In this document: positions 31,977 to 41,230 of the stretch, in pieces
Layout: each line of letters begins with the position of its first letter
How positions within the stretch are numbered: the stretch's first letter is position 1
Assembly: GCA_963843465.1 (NCBI GenBank)
Contig: CAWJKP010000004.1
Location: forward strand, 310,001 to 374,000
DNA: 64,000 nucleotides
Origin: CAWJKP01 sp963843465
GTDB lineage: Bacteria; Planctomycetota; Planctomycetia; Pirellulales; Thermoguttaceae
Direction: 5' to 3'
Made by a program: the position numbers and the translations under genes
Notes under the pieces: model-generated
What the model saw: the letters and a program-made list of their open reading frames with translations, nothing else
Database searches by the model: none
Told to the model about the DNA's origin: nothing

Positions 31977-32394
31977 AGTCCGGATACCAGAACACACGGC
32001 CAATTTCCACGACACTTCCCTCTTCATCCCGCAGGATGTCATCCGACAGGATCGGCGCAGCGGTCAGAGCACCAATATCTTCCGGCGGCACCAGTTCCCA
32101 CCCCGTGCAAAGGTGGTCTTCCAGGAGCGTGCAGAGGGCGGCATGGATGCCGAACCTGTCTCGTTCCTCCACGACCGTTCCGAATTCCACCTTTCCCGTC
32201 TCCGTCAGGACAATGCGCAAGTTCCCGTCAGCCATCTTCTCCAGATCGACGTAGAAGCCGTGATCGGAGCGTGCATGGGAAGACATACGTGAGCTTCCGC
32301 GGATGATAACGGGATTGCCGGCTTCCGCAATGATTTGCACTTCCGTATCCCCGCGCAACTCCTGGCACGCGGATCTCTTCCGTGGCAGCGTCAT
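31909..32394 (-). CDS. Hypothetical protein
   Basis: 161 residues. Mixed alpha-beta: GNLRIVLTETGKVEFGTVVE, LEDHLCTGWELVPPEDIGAL, VGRVFWYPDYAV-like segment near the end (EIGRVFWYPDYAVRDEIEEI). No family recognised. Divergent from the gene at 32439, 44 bases away, so both promoters lie in that gap. An internal ATG (MADGNL) at about residue 54 is an alternative start. Confidence 0.5.
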   Translation of the reverse strand: MTLPRKRSACQELRGDTEVQIIAEAGNPVIIRGSSRMSSHARSDHGFYVDLEKMADGNLRIVLTETGKVEFGTVVEERDRFGIHAALCTLLEDHLCTGWELVPPEDIGALTAAPILSDDILRDEEGSVVEIGRVFWYPDYAVRDEIEEIRRDLVLVFQGVG

Positions 32395-32438
32395 TCGCTG
32401 TCTGAGTTTCGGTTCCTTTCACCATCGGAGATATTGCC

Positions 32439-32864
32439 ATGAAGACCGTGTCCACCTGGGACCACCTGCGCGAGTACGGGATCGATCTATTGACCGGTGA
32501 GGCGTGTAGCCTCATGTACCGCATTCTCTGTGACCTCACGGAGAAGGGCAAACGAGTCGTCGAACGCTGCCTGGGCGTTCAGATCCAGTCGGAGAACTGG
32601 AATCACGGATCAAGCGACGATCCCCATGTTGCCTCCATCATGCTGACGCACGAGATGTTCACGCCCCTCGCGGTGTTCGCGCTTCTGGAGTCCGGGTGCC
32701 GCGAGGTGTGGGTGACCGACCGTGCGGCCATCGGCATCGAGCAGACCGACACCGACGAGCAGGTGGACTGCATCAAGCAGGTTTACAAGCTCCAGCGACG
32801 CTTCGCCTACGACGGGAGGTTCCAAGACCGCAACCAGCACCAAATGAGCGGGAGGGTACGATGA
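32439..32864 (+). CDS. Hypothetical protein
   Basis: 141 residues: TWDHLREYGIDLLTGEACSL, then VASIMLTHEMFTPLAVFALL and CREVWVTDRAAIGIEQTDTD. Not recognised. Overlaps the next gene by four bases (ATGA), so the two form an operon. Confidence 0.55.
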   Translation: MKTVSTWDHLREYGIDLLTGEACSLMYRILCDLTEKGKRVVERCLGVQIQSENWNHGSSDDPHVASIMLTHEMFTPLAVFALLESGCREVWVTDRAAIGIEQTDTDEQVDCIKQVYKLQRRFAYDGRFQDRNQHQMSGRVR

Positions 32865-33115
32865 GAGTCAGGCTTCGCGAGGGCCACGCTGGCACCTTCC
32901 TGCTCGTCGCGAGGAACGGGGACGACATTCTCTTCCAGAGCGACTGGGATTTCCCCGGGCTCGCCTCCGCGTTCGGATGGTGCCCTTGCCCGTGCGGGGC
33001 CACGGACGGCACCGTCGATTGCGGCCACCGTACCCGCAGCAACATGATCGCGGAAGCCTGGGACTTCCTTGATGCCTACATCGGCGATACCGTCAATGAT
33101 CCCGGGTACTTCTGA
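32861..33115 (+). CDS. Planctomycete plasmid-type small protein
   Basis: 84 residues. GTFLLVARNGDDILFQSDWD, GLASAFGWCPCPCGATDGTV and DFLDAYIGDTVNDPGYF form a pattern I recall from planctomycete accessory genes, with a possible zinc site (CPCPCG, DCGH). Has a real ribosome site (GGAGGG). Role unknown. Confidence 0.6.
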   Translation: MRVRLREGHAGTFLLVARNGDDILFQSDWDFPGLASAFGWCPCPCGATDGTVDCGHRTRSNMIAEAWDFLDAYIGDTVNDPGYF

Positions 33116-33126
33116 GGCTCAGGCCC

Positions 33127-33148
33127 GCCCCTGCTTTCCGGCAGGGGC
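33127..33148 (+). terminator. Rho-independent terminator
   Basis: GCCCCTGC pairs with GCAGGGGC around TTTCCG, followed by TTTT. Just after the stop at 33115. Confidence 0.8.
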
Positions 33149-33217
33149 TTTTCGTAACGACTTTCTTTGCCTGTTCTCCTCCGTCGTCCTATCATGTGTT
33201 TCCCCTCCCTCCTCATC

Positions 33218-33499
33218 ATGCCCGATCAAGACAACGGCATCACCCTCAAGACCGTCCTCGACCACATGCAAAACATGCAGAGGGTCTTAACGCAGGAAAT
33301 CCGTGAAGGCGACGAGAGGCTCGCTCGCCGAATTGACGGTCTCGAAACTAGAATGGGCGGCGTCGAGAACCATATTGACCGTATGGAAAGGAACCTCACC
33401 CGCCAGATCGACGCCATCGACAAGCGGCTCGACGCCATCGAGATTGAGAAGCTCCCCAAGCGGGTCACGAAATTGGAAGTCGCCGTCGGCATTCGGTAG
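33218..33499 (+). CDS. Coiled-coil protein upstream of parAB
   Basis: 93 residues, start ATG 33218 after a pyrimidine tract. Nearly all heptads: HMQNMQRVLTQEIREGDERL, GLETRMGGVENHIDRMERNL, AIDKRLDAIEIEKLPKRVTK. Similar helical proteins occur in phages and plasmids. It precedes parA by about 50 bases. Confidence 0.55.
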   Translation: MPDQDNGITLKTVLDHMQNMQRVLTQEIREGDERLARRIDGLETRMGGVENHIDRMERNLTRQIDAIDKRLDAIEIEKLPKRVTKLEVAVGIR

Positions 33500-33551
33500 C
33501 CCCGGTCACCCCACGTCAGAATCATTCGACTCTGGCGCATCTCCTGGTACC

Positions 33552-34429
33552 ATGCCGCCGATGGATCACCCCTCAGACCAGCGCCAACGGCCATCACCGT
33601 CATCAACCTCAAGGGCGGCGTGGGCAAGACGCATACGACCTGGCTCCTGGTCGGCGTGTGCGAGGAACGTGGGAAGCGCGTGCTCGTCATCGACACCGAT
33701 ACCCAGGGCAACATCACGAAGAGTCTGCTGACCAGCGGGGGCAGTCCCCTCCCCGGCGTCGAAGCGCTCTTCGATCCACGCACCGAGGCCGATCCCCTCT
33801 CCCTCATCCGCCGCACGCGCTTTGCCCACATTGACCTCCTCCCGTCGAGCCCGGTGCTCGCCGCGTACGATCTTTCCGACCAAAGGATGTGGGAGAAGTC
33901 CGACCTGCATTTGTCGCTTGCAGAAGGGCTCCGTCAAATTCGGGCCTCCTACGATTACCTCATCTTCGACTGCCCACCCCGCCTCTCTCTGGTCAGCTTT
34001 GCGGCGCTGTGTGCCTCCGACGAAGTCATCATCCCGCTGGAAGCCGCCGACTGGGGTGCCCAGGGCATCGTCCAGGTGACGGCCGCGGTCAACTCCGCCC
34101 GAGAGACCTATAACCCGTCGCTCCATTTGCTCGGCTACTTGGTCTCCCGCTTCAAGCCCCGCCGCAGTTACCAGCGCAGTTACTTGGCGAAACTCCGCGA
34201 GCACTTCGGCTCTCTTGCCTTTGACACCGTCGTCCCTGATCTGGCAGGGTATGAGAAATCCGTAACGCATAGTGTCCCGATCACCCTCCACGCTCCGGCA
34301 AGCACGGAAGCCTCAGTCGCCCGCTCCCTCTTCGAGGAGGTCGAGCGACGCATTGGGGAAGCTCGTCGACGCGGCCCTGAGCAAAGCCGGCGAAACGTTC
34401 GCGGCCGCGCCCACGTTGCCACCGTCTAA
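33552..34429 (+). CDS. parA: ParA-family partition ATPase, start region frameshifted
   Basis: About 290 residues. Walker A is KGGVGKTHT, preceded by AITVINL; then VLVIDTDTQGNITKSLL (Walker A') and DYLIFDCPPRLSLVSFA (Walker B). Moves the replicon to daughter cells together with ParB. In the frame of the Walker A there is no ATG, GTG or TTG between the previous stop and the motif. The ATGs at 33552 and 33561 lie in another frame; adding one G at the GG near 33589 joins them perfectly (DQRQR-AITVINL). So the start is broken by a probable one-base loss. Confidence 0.85.
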
Positions 34430-35249
34430 GGACTCCCCCACTCCCGCTTCACTTGAAGGCCGTCGCCGCCTCGGCGGTGCCTTCGCCATCGCCCGCAACC
34501 ATGTTCGCCCCGATCCGAACCAGCCGCGACGCAGGTTCGATACGGAGGCCCAGAAGGAACTCAATGATTCGGTCAAGAGACTCGGCATCCTCCAGCCGAT
34601 CACCGTCCGCTTCATCGAAGCGGATGGTATCTACCAGGTCATCGCCGGGGAACGGCGCTACCACGCCGCGTGCGAAGCACAGCTTCCGGAGATTCCCTGC
34701 TGGGTACAGGAGCCGAAGGAGCAGGACGTCCTCCTCCATCAGATCGTCGAGAACTGGCAGCGGCTCGACATGCACCCCTATGACCTGGCCGATGCGTTGG
34801 CGAGACTCCGGGATGCCAATAAGTTCACGCAACGCGACCTCGCGCGGGAGACGGGAAAGAGCGAAGGCGAAATTTCCAAATTGCTCTCCCTCCTCGATCT
34901 CGATCCCGCCGTACAGAAGGTGGCGCGGGAGGACACGAGCGGTCGCTTCACGCGGCGGCACCTCTACGCGATCCGCACGCTCCCGGCTGCAGAACAGATT
35001 CGTCTCGTGGAACGCACGCGGAAGGAAACCGTCACAGCGGAGCAAATGGAGGCGCTCGTGACCGAACGCACGCAGGCACTTCGCGGACGCAGACGTCGCG
35101 GCGCACCTGTGAGTCATCACCGGTTCTCGACGAGCCAAGCTCTCGTCTCCGTCACCTTCCGCAAGAAGGACGTAACGACGAAAGACATCCTATCGGCACT
35201 CGACGAGGCACGCGCCCAAGCGTCACCGAAGAGATCGTCAAAGGTGTAG
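34353..35249 (+). CDS. parB: ParB-family partition protein
   Basis: About 298 residues from a TTG at 34353, which has GAGGAGG 13 bases upstream; the frame is open further upstream. ParB N domain: RRFDTEAQKELNDSVKRLGI, IAGERRYHAACEAQLPEIPC, ENWQRLDMHPYDLADALARL; then a KorB/HTH-like RDLARETGKSEGEISKLLSL. Binds parS sites and stimulates ParA. It overlaps parA by 77 bases. Candidate binding sites are the parS-like palindromes at 31376, 38798 and 43912. Confidence 0.85.
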   Translation: MGKLVDAALSKAGETFAAAPTLPPSKDSPTPASLEGRRRLGGAFAIARNHVRPDPNQPRRRFDTEAQKELNDSVKRLGILQPITVRFIEADGIYQVIAGERRYHAACEAQLPEIPCWVQEPKEQDVLLHQIVENWQRLDMHPYDLADALARLRDANKFTQRDLARETGKSEGEISKLLSLLDLDPAVQKVAREDTSGRFTRRHLYAIRTLPAAEQIRLVERTRKETVTAEQMEALVTERTQALRGRRRRGAPVSHHRFSTSQALVSVTFRKKDVTTKDILSALDEARAQASPKRSSKV

Positions 35250-35294
35250 AGATTGGCTTCCCGCTGCGCTCCTGTAACAACTCTCTCTCTGCGC

Positions 35295-35323
35295 TTGAGA
35301 AAACCGACGATTCTTGCTATACT
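35295..35323 (+). promoter_or_regulatory. Promoter of the Ser-rich surface protein
   Basis: TTGAGA at 35295-35300, 17-base spacer, TATACT at 35318-35323. The ATG follows 25 bases after the -10. The block is similar to that at 47221-47249, including an upstream TTGGCTTCCCGCTGCG and a CT-rich tract. Confidence 0.75.
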
Positions 35324-35347
35324 GGAGGCAACATTCCCAACACACAC

Positions 35348-38300
35348 ATGGACACCACTTCCGCCCGCCGGGCCATCCCCGCTCTCGTTGGACTCGTCCT
35401 CGTCGCGAGCGTCATCGTTGTAGCACAGGGACATTTCTCCGCCGACCTCACCGGTTCAGGGAGCGTTTTGCCTTCGGGCACTGGATCAATCACTACGGGG
35501 AATTCAAGTAGCTCTCTGGCAGGAGCAGCATCGTCTCCCTCGTCTTCTTCATCCCTCTCGTCTACGGGAACAGGTGCCGTTGCCTCGGGGGACGAAATCG
35601 TCCTCTCGTCTTCCGGCGCTTTCGCATCATCCTCAACCAGTTCATCCCAAGGCTCTGGTGCAGGAATGGAGACATCTTCCTCATCCACATCATCCTCAGG
35701 GTCAACTGTCTCGTCATCCTCGACAGGATCATCCCTCTCATCTACGGGCACGGGTTCGTCTCTGGACTCCGGGAGCGGAACCGTACACATTTCCATAGGC
35801 AGTAGCTCTTCAACCTCAAGCATGATTTCCACCGATACATCCATTTCATCACTTCATGGGAGCGTGAATGATGTCGGATCCACGCGGACATGGACAGGAA
35901 GTGGTACGGATACCTTGTGTTCCACGCCAGCAAACTGGGGAGGAACCATCCCGCAGACGGGCGACAATATCGTCATCAACAGCGGCAGTAAGAATGTCAC
36001 GTGGGATGCGGGCTGCCCCAGCACCGTGAACTCCTTCCTTATGGACACGGGATATACGGGAACCGTGACGATCGACACCGTGTACGACGGGCAGGGGTCA
36101 TTCACTACATTTACCGTTACGAACGATCTCACCATCAACTCTGGAACGATGACGCATGACCAGAACACCAACACGGAAACATACCGTCTCAAAGTCTCTG
36201 TGGGGAGGAATCTCACCGTGGGATCTGGCGGCAGTATGAATGTGGACGGGAAAGGTTATTGGCATGCGGCAGCCTATGGTACTTGGGGCGTTGGCCCCGG
36301 AGCGCCTCCCGATCGCTGGCTTCCTTCAGGCGGAGGTTATGGCGGACAAGGCGGACTCGCACCCATATGGGGGCCAGCGGGTATTGGGAGAACATACGGT
36401 TCAATTACTGCGCCGACAGATATTGGATCAACGGGTGAAATGAATAACGGAGGACCATCTGGCGGAGGTGGAGCCATCATGCTCACCGTTGCGGGTCTGA
36501 CGACCATCAATGGAACGATTTCCGCCATGGGGCTAAGCGGCTCACCTGGCGGTTGGTGCGCTGGTAAGGGTTCCGGCGGAAGTGCGTATATCACGACAGG
36601 TTCTCTTACTGGAACGGGAACAATTACTGTGGATGGTGGAAGTAGTGGCCCCTACAATGTCGGCTCAGGTGGGGGCGGGGGACGAATAGCGCTTGTCTTA
36701 ACAAATTCATCTTCTTTTGGAAGCGTTAATCTTAGAGCGTCTGGAGGAGGATTTGCCGATAGCGGGGATTATCCTGGCATAAACGGAGGGGCGTCAGGAA
36801 CGATATATTTGCAGACGAAAGATCAAACCAATCTCACCGGTCAGCTCATTATTCCAACGACGTACTTGTACCGAGATCCCGCCACAGGGTACGTTTTGTC
36901 CAGTTCCAGCGTCATTGCGGGTACCACCGAGTATCCTACAACTTCCTACACAACGCTTTCGGATTCAGCGACGGTTTCCTATTCATTCAGTTCGATACGT
37001 GTGGGCTCTCATGCTCGATTTGAGATAGGTTCAGATGACTCTCTGACGCTGAGTTCAGGTGGCACTCTTTCCATAGCAAGCGGCAGTACCTTAGTAAATA
37101 ACGGCACTCTCACACTCAGTGGCGCAAACCTCACCAACCTCGGCACATTCACGAGCTCACCCGGATCGACGACGACGTATCTCGGCACGAGTGACCACGC
37201 CCCCGTGGCACTGTTCGGGGGAACGTATGGTAACCTGACTGTCAACAACGCCGGTACAACCTTCACGCAGAGCGGTGCCGCAATTGTCCAAGGACAATTG
37301 GCCATCACTGCGGGTACGTACAATCTCGGCGGCCAGAATCTCACGATGACCGGAAGTTCCGCTTCCTTCACAAATGCTGACACGTTATCCCTCCGGGGAA
37401 ATGAGACCGTGTCGAATCTCGTTCCGGGAACGACGGGCACGATCGTATATACGGGGACATCAGGACCCTACGTTCTTCAGCAGTGGGCCTATCCGAATCT
37501 CTTCATCGAAGGCACGGGCGCGATATTCAGCTTACCTGCCAATACCTCCGTCACGGGAAATCTCACCATCCAAAAGGGAACACTCAATCTGAATGGGAAG
37601 AATGTTGCCATCTCCGGAACGTTCCAAAATGCAGACACTCTCGAACTTCAGGGCGGAGAGACCATACCGTCACCAGCGTTGCTCTCCGGAAGTACCGTGA
37701 TCTACAACGCCCCTTCGGGCTCCAACTTTTCTATCAGGAACTGGGCCTATCCGAACCTTACGATTTCCGGATCTGGTGCGAGCTTCGGCCTTCCCGCTAG
37801 TACCTCCATTGGGAATCTCTCGGTCCGCGGGGGGACTCTGTATCTCCTTGGGAACAATACGGTCAATACCGCTCTCTCTGTGGATGCAGGTGGCACACTT
37901 CGTCTGAACGGTTTTGCCCTCGATGTTCGTCAGGCAACATTTACAAATAATGGGCACGTCGCCCGCGGCAGCGGATCGCTCCTTGCCCGCTCGTCCCTCT
38001 CTGCACCGCAGTCTGCTTCCGGTTCTTCCATCCTCTACGCACTCACGGCTCCAGCCATGAACTTGGATGGCTCAATGAAGGATACAGCCACGGTGGACAT
38101 TGATGGAATACCGACGCTCTTCGTTGAAACGGCGCCGTCTTCCGGTGTGTTTGAAGCCTCCTTCTCCATCCCGACGCTTCTTCCCACAGAATGTCCCAAC
38201 AAGATCATCACTGCGATCTTCTCAGATCTCAACAGTACCTCCCTCACGGCATCGGCCAGCACCGATGTCTACAACACATCGACATCCTGCAACCCACCAG

Positions 38301-38638
38301 CGGGAGGATCGAGAGGTGTGGCAGGCGGCACGAACCGCATGGGGATCAGCCAGCCGAGTGCGCCAGTTGGCGTTCAAGGCGAGAATGAGAACCTTTCGCT
38401 GCCGCCCATTTCCTCCTCACTGCTCCCTACGCTTCCTCCGAGTGCCCTCAGCCTTACGCAACGTGTCCTCCTGCGGAAGCAGAAGCGCCTAGCATTGCAT
38501 GGTGCGCAGTCTCACTCTGCTGCTCAAGCCAGCATGCTTGCTCAACGTGTCCTCCAGCGTAAGCTAAAGCGCATGCAGAAATGGGGAATAGAGTTCACAT
38601 CCGCTCCTTCCTCTACACAGATGATTTCCTCACGCTGA
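35348..38638 (+). CDS. Large exported Ser-rich surface protein
   Basis: 1096 residues. Signal segment AIPALVGLVLVASVIVVAQG; residues about 35-175 are Ser/Thr/Gly low complexity; then a beta-rich passenger starting TRTWTGSGTDTLCSTPANWG. Two modules of about 85 residues repeat near residues 690-860 (each with WAYPNL). After VYNTSTSCNPPAGG comes GGSRGVAGGTNRMGISQPSA, shared with the SLH protein at 48820, and a basic end with two copies of QRVL-RK-KR. No anchor domain seen. Probably cell-surface or secreted; function unknown. Confidence 0.7.
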   Translation: MDTTSARRAIPALVGLVLVASVIVVAQGHFSADLTGSGSVLPSGTGSITTGNSSSSLAGAASSPSSSSSLSSTGTGAVASGDEIVLSSSGAFASSSTSSSQGSGAGMETSSSSTSSSGSTVSSSSTGSSLSSTGTGSSLDSGSGTVHISIGSSSSTSSMISTDTSISSLHGSVNDVGSTRTWTGSGTDTLCSTPANWGGTIPQTGDNIVINSGSKNVTWDAGCPSTVNSFLMDTGYTGTVTIDTVYDGQGSFTTFTVTNDLTINSGTMTHDQNTNTETYRLKVSVGRNLTVGSGGSMNVDGKGYWHAAAYGTWGVGPGAPPDRWLPSGGGYGGQGGLAPIWGPAGIGRTYGSITAPTDIGSTGEMNNGGPSGGGGAIMLTVAGLTTINGTISAMGLSGSPGGWCAGKGSGGSAYITTGSLTGTGTITVDGGSSGPYNVGSGGGGGRIALVLTNSSSFGSVNLRASGGGFADSGDYPGINGGASGTIYLQTKDQTNLTGQLIIPTTYLYRDPATGYVLSSSSVIAGTTEYPTTSYTTLSDSATVSYSFSSIRVGSHARFEIGSDDSLTLSSGGTLSIASGSTLVNNGTLTLSGANLTNLGTFTSSPGSTTTYLGTSDHAPVALFGGTYGNLTVNNAGTTFTQSGAAIVQGQLAITAGTYNLGGQNLTMTGSSASFTNADTLSLRGNETVSNLVPGTTGTIVYTGTSGPYVLQQWAYPNLFIEGTGAIFSLPANTSVTGNLTIQKGTLNLNGKNVAISGTFQNADTLELQGGETIPSPALLSGSTVIYNAPSGSNFSIRNWAYPNLTISGSGASFGLPASTSIGNLSVRGGTLYLLGNNTVNTALSVDAGGTLRLNGFALDVRQATFTNNGHVARGSGSLLARSSLSAPQSASGSSILYALTAPAMNLDGSMKDTATVDIDGIPTLFVETAPSSGVFEASFSIPTLLPTECPNKIITAIFSDLNSTSLTASASTDVYNTSTSCNPPAGGSRGVAGGTNRMGISQPSAPVGVQGENENLSLPPISSSLLPTLPPSALSLTQRVLLRKQKRLALHGAQSHSAAQASMLAQRVLQRKLKRMQKWGIEFTSAPSSTQMISSR

Positions 38639-38694
38639 TGCGGGGGGAGATACACGAAATCGGAAAGTAATCCCCTTTCGGTCTTCTTCTTCAC

Positions 38695-38720
38695 AACCGT
38701 CCCCCAACTGCGGGACGGTT
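38695..38720 (+). terminator. Rho-independent terminator
   Basis: AACCGTCCC pairs with GGGACGGTT, followed by TTTCGG; 57 bases after the surface-protein stop. Confidence 0.75.
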
Positions 38721-38797
38721 TTCGGACTCGCGCGCTACAGATGTGACCGAACACCGAATGTCGTCGACGGATGACACTTCTTTCTTGGCTTCCTTTC

Positions 38798-38831
38798 GCC
38801 ATTGTCCTGTCGGATTTCCCGGAGAAACTCC
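38798..38831. promoter_or_regulatory. parS-like near-palindrome, copy 2
   Basis: Matches copy 1 (31376) at 26 of 34 bases; the core is TTTCCCGGAGAAAC. It lies 90 bases before the Rep start, where an initiator or partition protein could control the gene. Confidence 0.5.
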
Positions 38832-38920
38832 GCCGCAACACCAGAATCCTCCTCTCAGCGTCAACGCGGTTTCGAGGTATACCGCATTTCCTCTTCGTAT
38901 ACTCACCGGCAACGCTTGCC

Positions 38921-40384
38921 ATGGCCCCGACTCCCGACTCCCCTCCCCGGCTCCACCTCGTCACCGCGGCATTCACCCGCAATGCCGATGTGCCCTCGGT
39001 CGGCCATGCGCAGCTCTCGCTCGTCGAACACGCCCTCTGCCCACTCGATCCATCCGCTTCGCTCGGTGGGCCGTACATCCACGACAGCCGCTACTGGTAC
39101 ACCGACCAGAACCGTCACCGCAAGGAGGCCCGTGTCCGCATCGCCTGCCCCGACGGCCTCTCTCCGTCAGACGAGTTTTACCTCTGGGGACTCCTCAGTC
39201 TCACCTTCTCGCAGTCGAAGCCCACGTCCGACTTCTTCGCCACGCCCTACTACTGCCTCCGCCAACTCGGGTGCATCGACCCGCAGGAGGCCCGCACCGG
39301 CGGGAAGCGATTCGATCTCTTCCGCAATGCCATCAGCCGCCTCTCCGCGGTGAGCTACCGGAACGACCGCTTCTACGATCCGATTCGCGGTGAGCACCGG
39401 CAGGTCGGCTTCGGGTTCCTCAGCTACAGTCTCCCCATCGATCCCAGCTCTTCCCGCGCGTGGCGATTCGCCTGGGACCCGATCTTCTTCGAGTTCTGCT
39501 CGGCCGCCGCCGGTTCCCTCCGCTTTGACTTGGACATCTATCGCACCCTCGATCCTGCCAGCCGCCGCCTCTATCTTCTCCTCAAGAAGATTTTCTGGCG
39601 GTGCGACTCCTCTCCCGACTTCGAACTCCGGGACCTCACCATCAATGTGCTGGGTTTCAGCGCCGACCATGAGACATGGAAACTCAAGCAGAAGTTGCTT
39701 CGGTGTATCGACGTTCTCCTGCAACGCGAAATCGTCCGTCTGCCCGAAGGCATCTTCTCCGCGAAGATGCTTTTCACGAAACGCGCGAAGGGGACGTACA
39801 ACATCCGCTTCCACCGCGGCCCGCACTTCGAAGCGACCGGCGCACGCCAGGTGCAGATCCTCGACTCCCCTCTCTACGAACCTCTCCACACGATTGGCCT
39901 CGACGACGCGACGATCTGCCGCGTCCTCAAGACACACGATGCACGCCTCATTGCGGAGATTGCCGACATGACGCTCGCGGCACGCGAGCGAAACGGCGAG
40001 TCCTTTTTCACCACGAGTCCCCAGGCGTACTTCATCGACAACTTGAAGAAGCAGGCCGCCGGCGAACGGACACCGCCCGACTGGTGGCGCGAGTTGCGTA
40101 AGGAGGAAGAGCGTAAGCGCTGGCAGGCCGACCGACAGGAACGCGCACCGCATGGAGGGTTTGACGCGGCCTTCGACGCGTATCTCCACACCGAGGCCAA
40201 GGAGGCTTTCGGCAAAGTCATGGACCGCATCTTCCAGGACCTCACGACGGGTGGCCAGTCCGAACGAGACGCGAAGGAGAATGCCGCGCACTTCGCCCGC
40301 ACACACTTCGTGCGCCGGTTCCGCGCCGAGCACCCCGAATGGAACTCTGACGGCCCGACGCGCGTCGGAGATATTAGGAAATAG
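38921..40384 (+). CDS. RepA-like replication initiator
   Basis: 487 residues from the ATG at 38921. DEFYLWGLLSLTFSQSKPTS, then a winged-helix-like body with YRTLDPASRRLYLLLKKIFW and FELRDLTINVLGF, fit the plasmid replication-initiator protein A family (RPA). The C-terminal third is charged and helical (REELRKEEERKRWQADRQER-like). It would bind the iterons 260 bases downstream and open the origin. Upstream in-frame ATG at 38771 would add 50 poorly conserved residues and cover a parS-like site, so it is not preferred. Confidence 0.7.
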   Translation: MAPTPDSPPRLHLVTAAFTRNADVPSVGHAQLSLVEHALCPLDPSASLGGPYIHDSRYWYTDQNRHRKEARVRIACPDGLSPSDEFYLWGLLSLTFSQSKPTSDFFATPYYCLRQLGCIDPQEARTGGKRFDLFRNAISRLSAVSYRNDRFYDPIRGEHRQVGFGFLSYSLPIDPSSSRAWRFAWDPIFFEFCSAAAGSLRFDLDIYRTLDPASRRLYLLLKKIFWRCDSSPDFELRDLTINVLGFSADHETWKLKQKLLRCIDVLLQREIVRLPEGIFSAKMLFTKRAKGTYNIRFHRGPHFEATGARQVQILDSPLYEPLHTIGLDDATICRVLKTHDARLIAEIADMTLAARERNGESFFTTSPQAYFIDNLKKQAAGERTPPDWWRELRKEEERKRWQADRQERAPHGGFDAAFDAYLHTEAKEAFGKVMDRIFQDLTTGGQSERDAKENAAHFARTHFVRRFRAEHPEWNSDGPTRVGDIRK

Positions 40385-40524
40385 TGGAGGGGCGGACTAC
40401 GTGGTTCGCCGACTTCACACGCCCCCGCGACGGACGCGCCGGGACACTCTCACCTACGAATGAGATTATACTTCGCTCGTTTGGTTGTTCTTGTATTTCT
40501 CTCTTCTTCAAAGCAGCGGCCCTT

Positions 40525-40731
40525 TGCTTACAATAATTTTGTAACAGTATATTTGGCGCAGCACCTCTTCCACAACGGAAACACGAAGGTAGAGGCTTTC
40601 TCAAGCCAAGAAATAAGTGGAATCTATACGAAGATTCCATCAAAAACCCACCCGCCAAGTACACTACTATCACAAGAAACCCACCCGCCAAGTACACCAG
40701 AAGTTCCCCAGAACCCACCCGCCAAGTACAC
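40525..40731. repeat. AT-rich tract and three iteron-like repeats
   Basis: ACCCACCCGCCAAGTACAC occurs exactly at 40646-40664, 40679-40697 and 40713-40731, that is, every 33-34 bases (about three helical turns). Just before them, around 40525-40555, is an AT-rich stretch (TTACAATAATTTTGTAACAG). This is the usual anatomy of an iteron plasmid origin. Confidence 0.65.
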
Positions 40732-40857
40732 CCCATCCAGACCCTATTTCGTCCTCCTCTCTCGGTCACTCTATCACCTGTCCGCACGGATGTTCTGGTA
40801 ACGATTTTCCTACGCGTCATCCCTTGTGAATTCTCCGCGTTCACCTCCGAGGTCTCC

Positions 40858-40944
40858 CGCGAAGCCGCGCGGACGGAGCCGACGAAATCGGGCCACTGCT
40901 GAGGAGTCAACCCATACCGCGAAGCCGCGCGGACGGAGCCGACG
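40858..40944. repeat. 27-bp direct repeat
   Basis: CGCGAAGCCGCGCGGACGGA and the following GCCGACG occur at 40858-40884 and again at 40918-40944, 60 bases apart. Confidence 0.8.
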
Positions 40945-41008
40945 CTTTGGCGGCTTGCGGGAGACAGAGTAGCGCCTCTGTGAGGGGACTGCACTCGCGG
41001 AGCTTCGC

Positions 41009-41095
41009 CCGCGAGCCCCCCGCACCCGACTTCGCCCGACGACCAGCACCTGGCCGATCATGGGCGGCGTGCGCGGGGGGCTCGCGGGCTCTGGT
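41009..41095. repeat. Long-stem hairpin
   Basis: CCGCGAGCCCCCCGCAC near 41009 pairs with its complement ending near 41095; the loop is about 50 bases. It lies at the primase end and may terminate that transcript. Confidence 0.7.
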
Positions 41096-41230
41096 GTCCG
41101 TCGAGAAATCTTTGCAAGTCCCTCCACGATTTTCTCCGTGACTTCCGAGCCGCTCGTGCAGCCCCGCACGCCGTCCGGCCGTCGCCGGGATCGGCCGCAA
41201 AGCGGGTGCCTCCGGCTGAATGGCCGGACA

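Larger units (their letters stand above)
40385..41230. other. Non-coding region after Rep: candidate replication origin
   Basis: 850 bases without a gene between rep and the primase-like gene, which converge here. Holds an AT-rich tract, three iterons, a 27-bp direct repeat and a long hairpin, listed separately. Confidence 0.6.
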
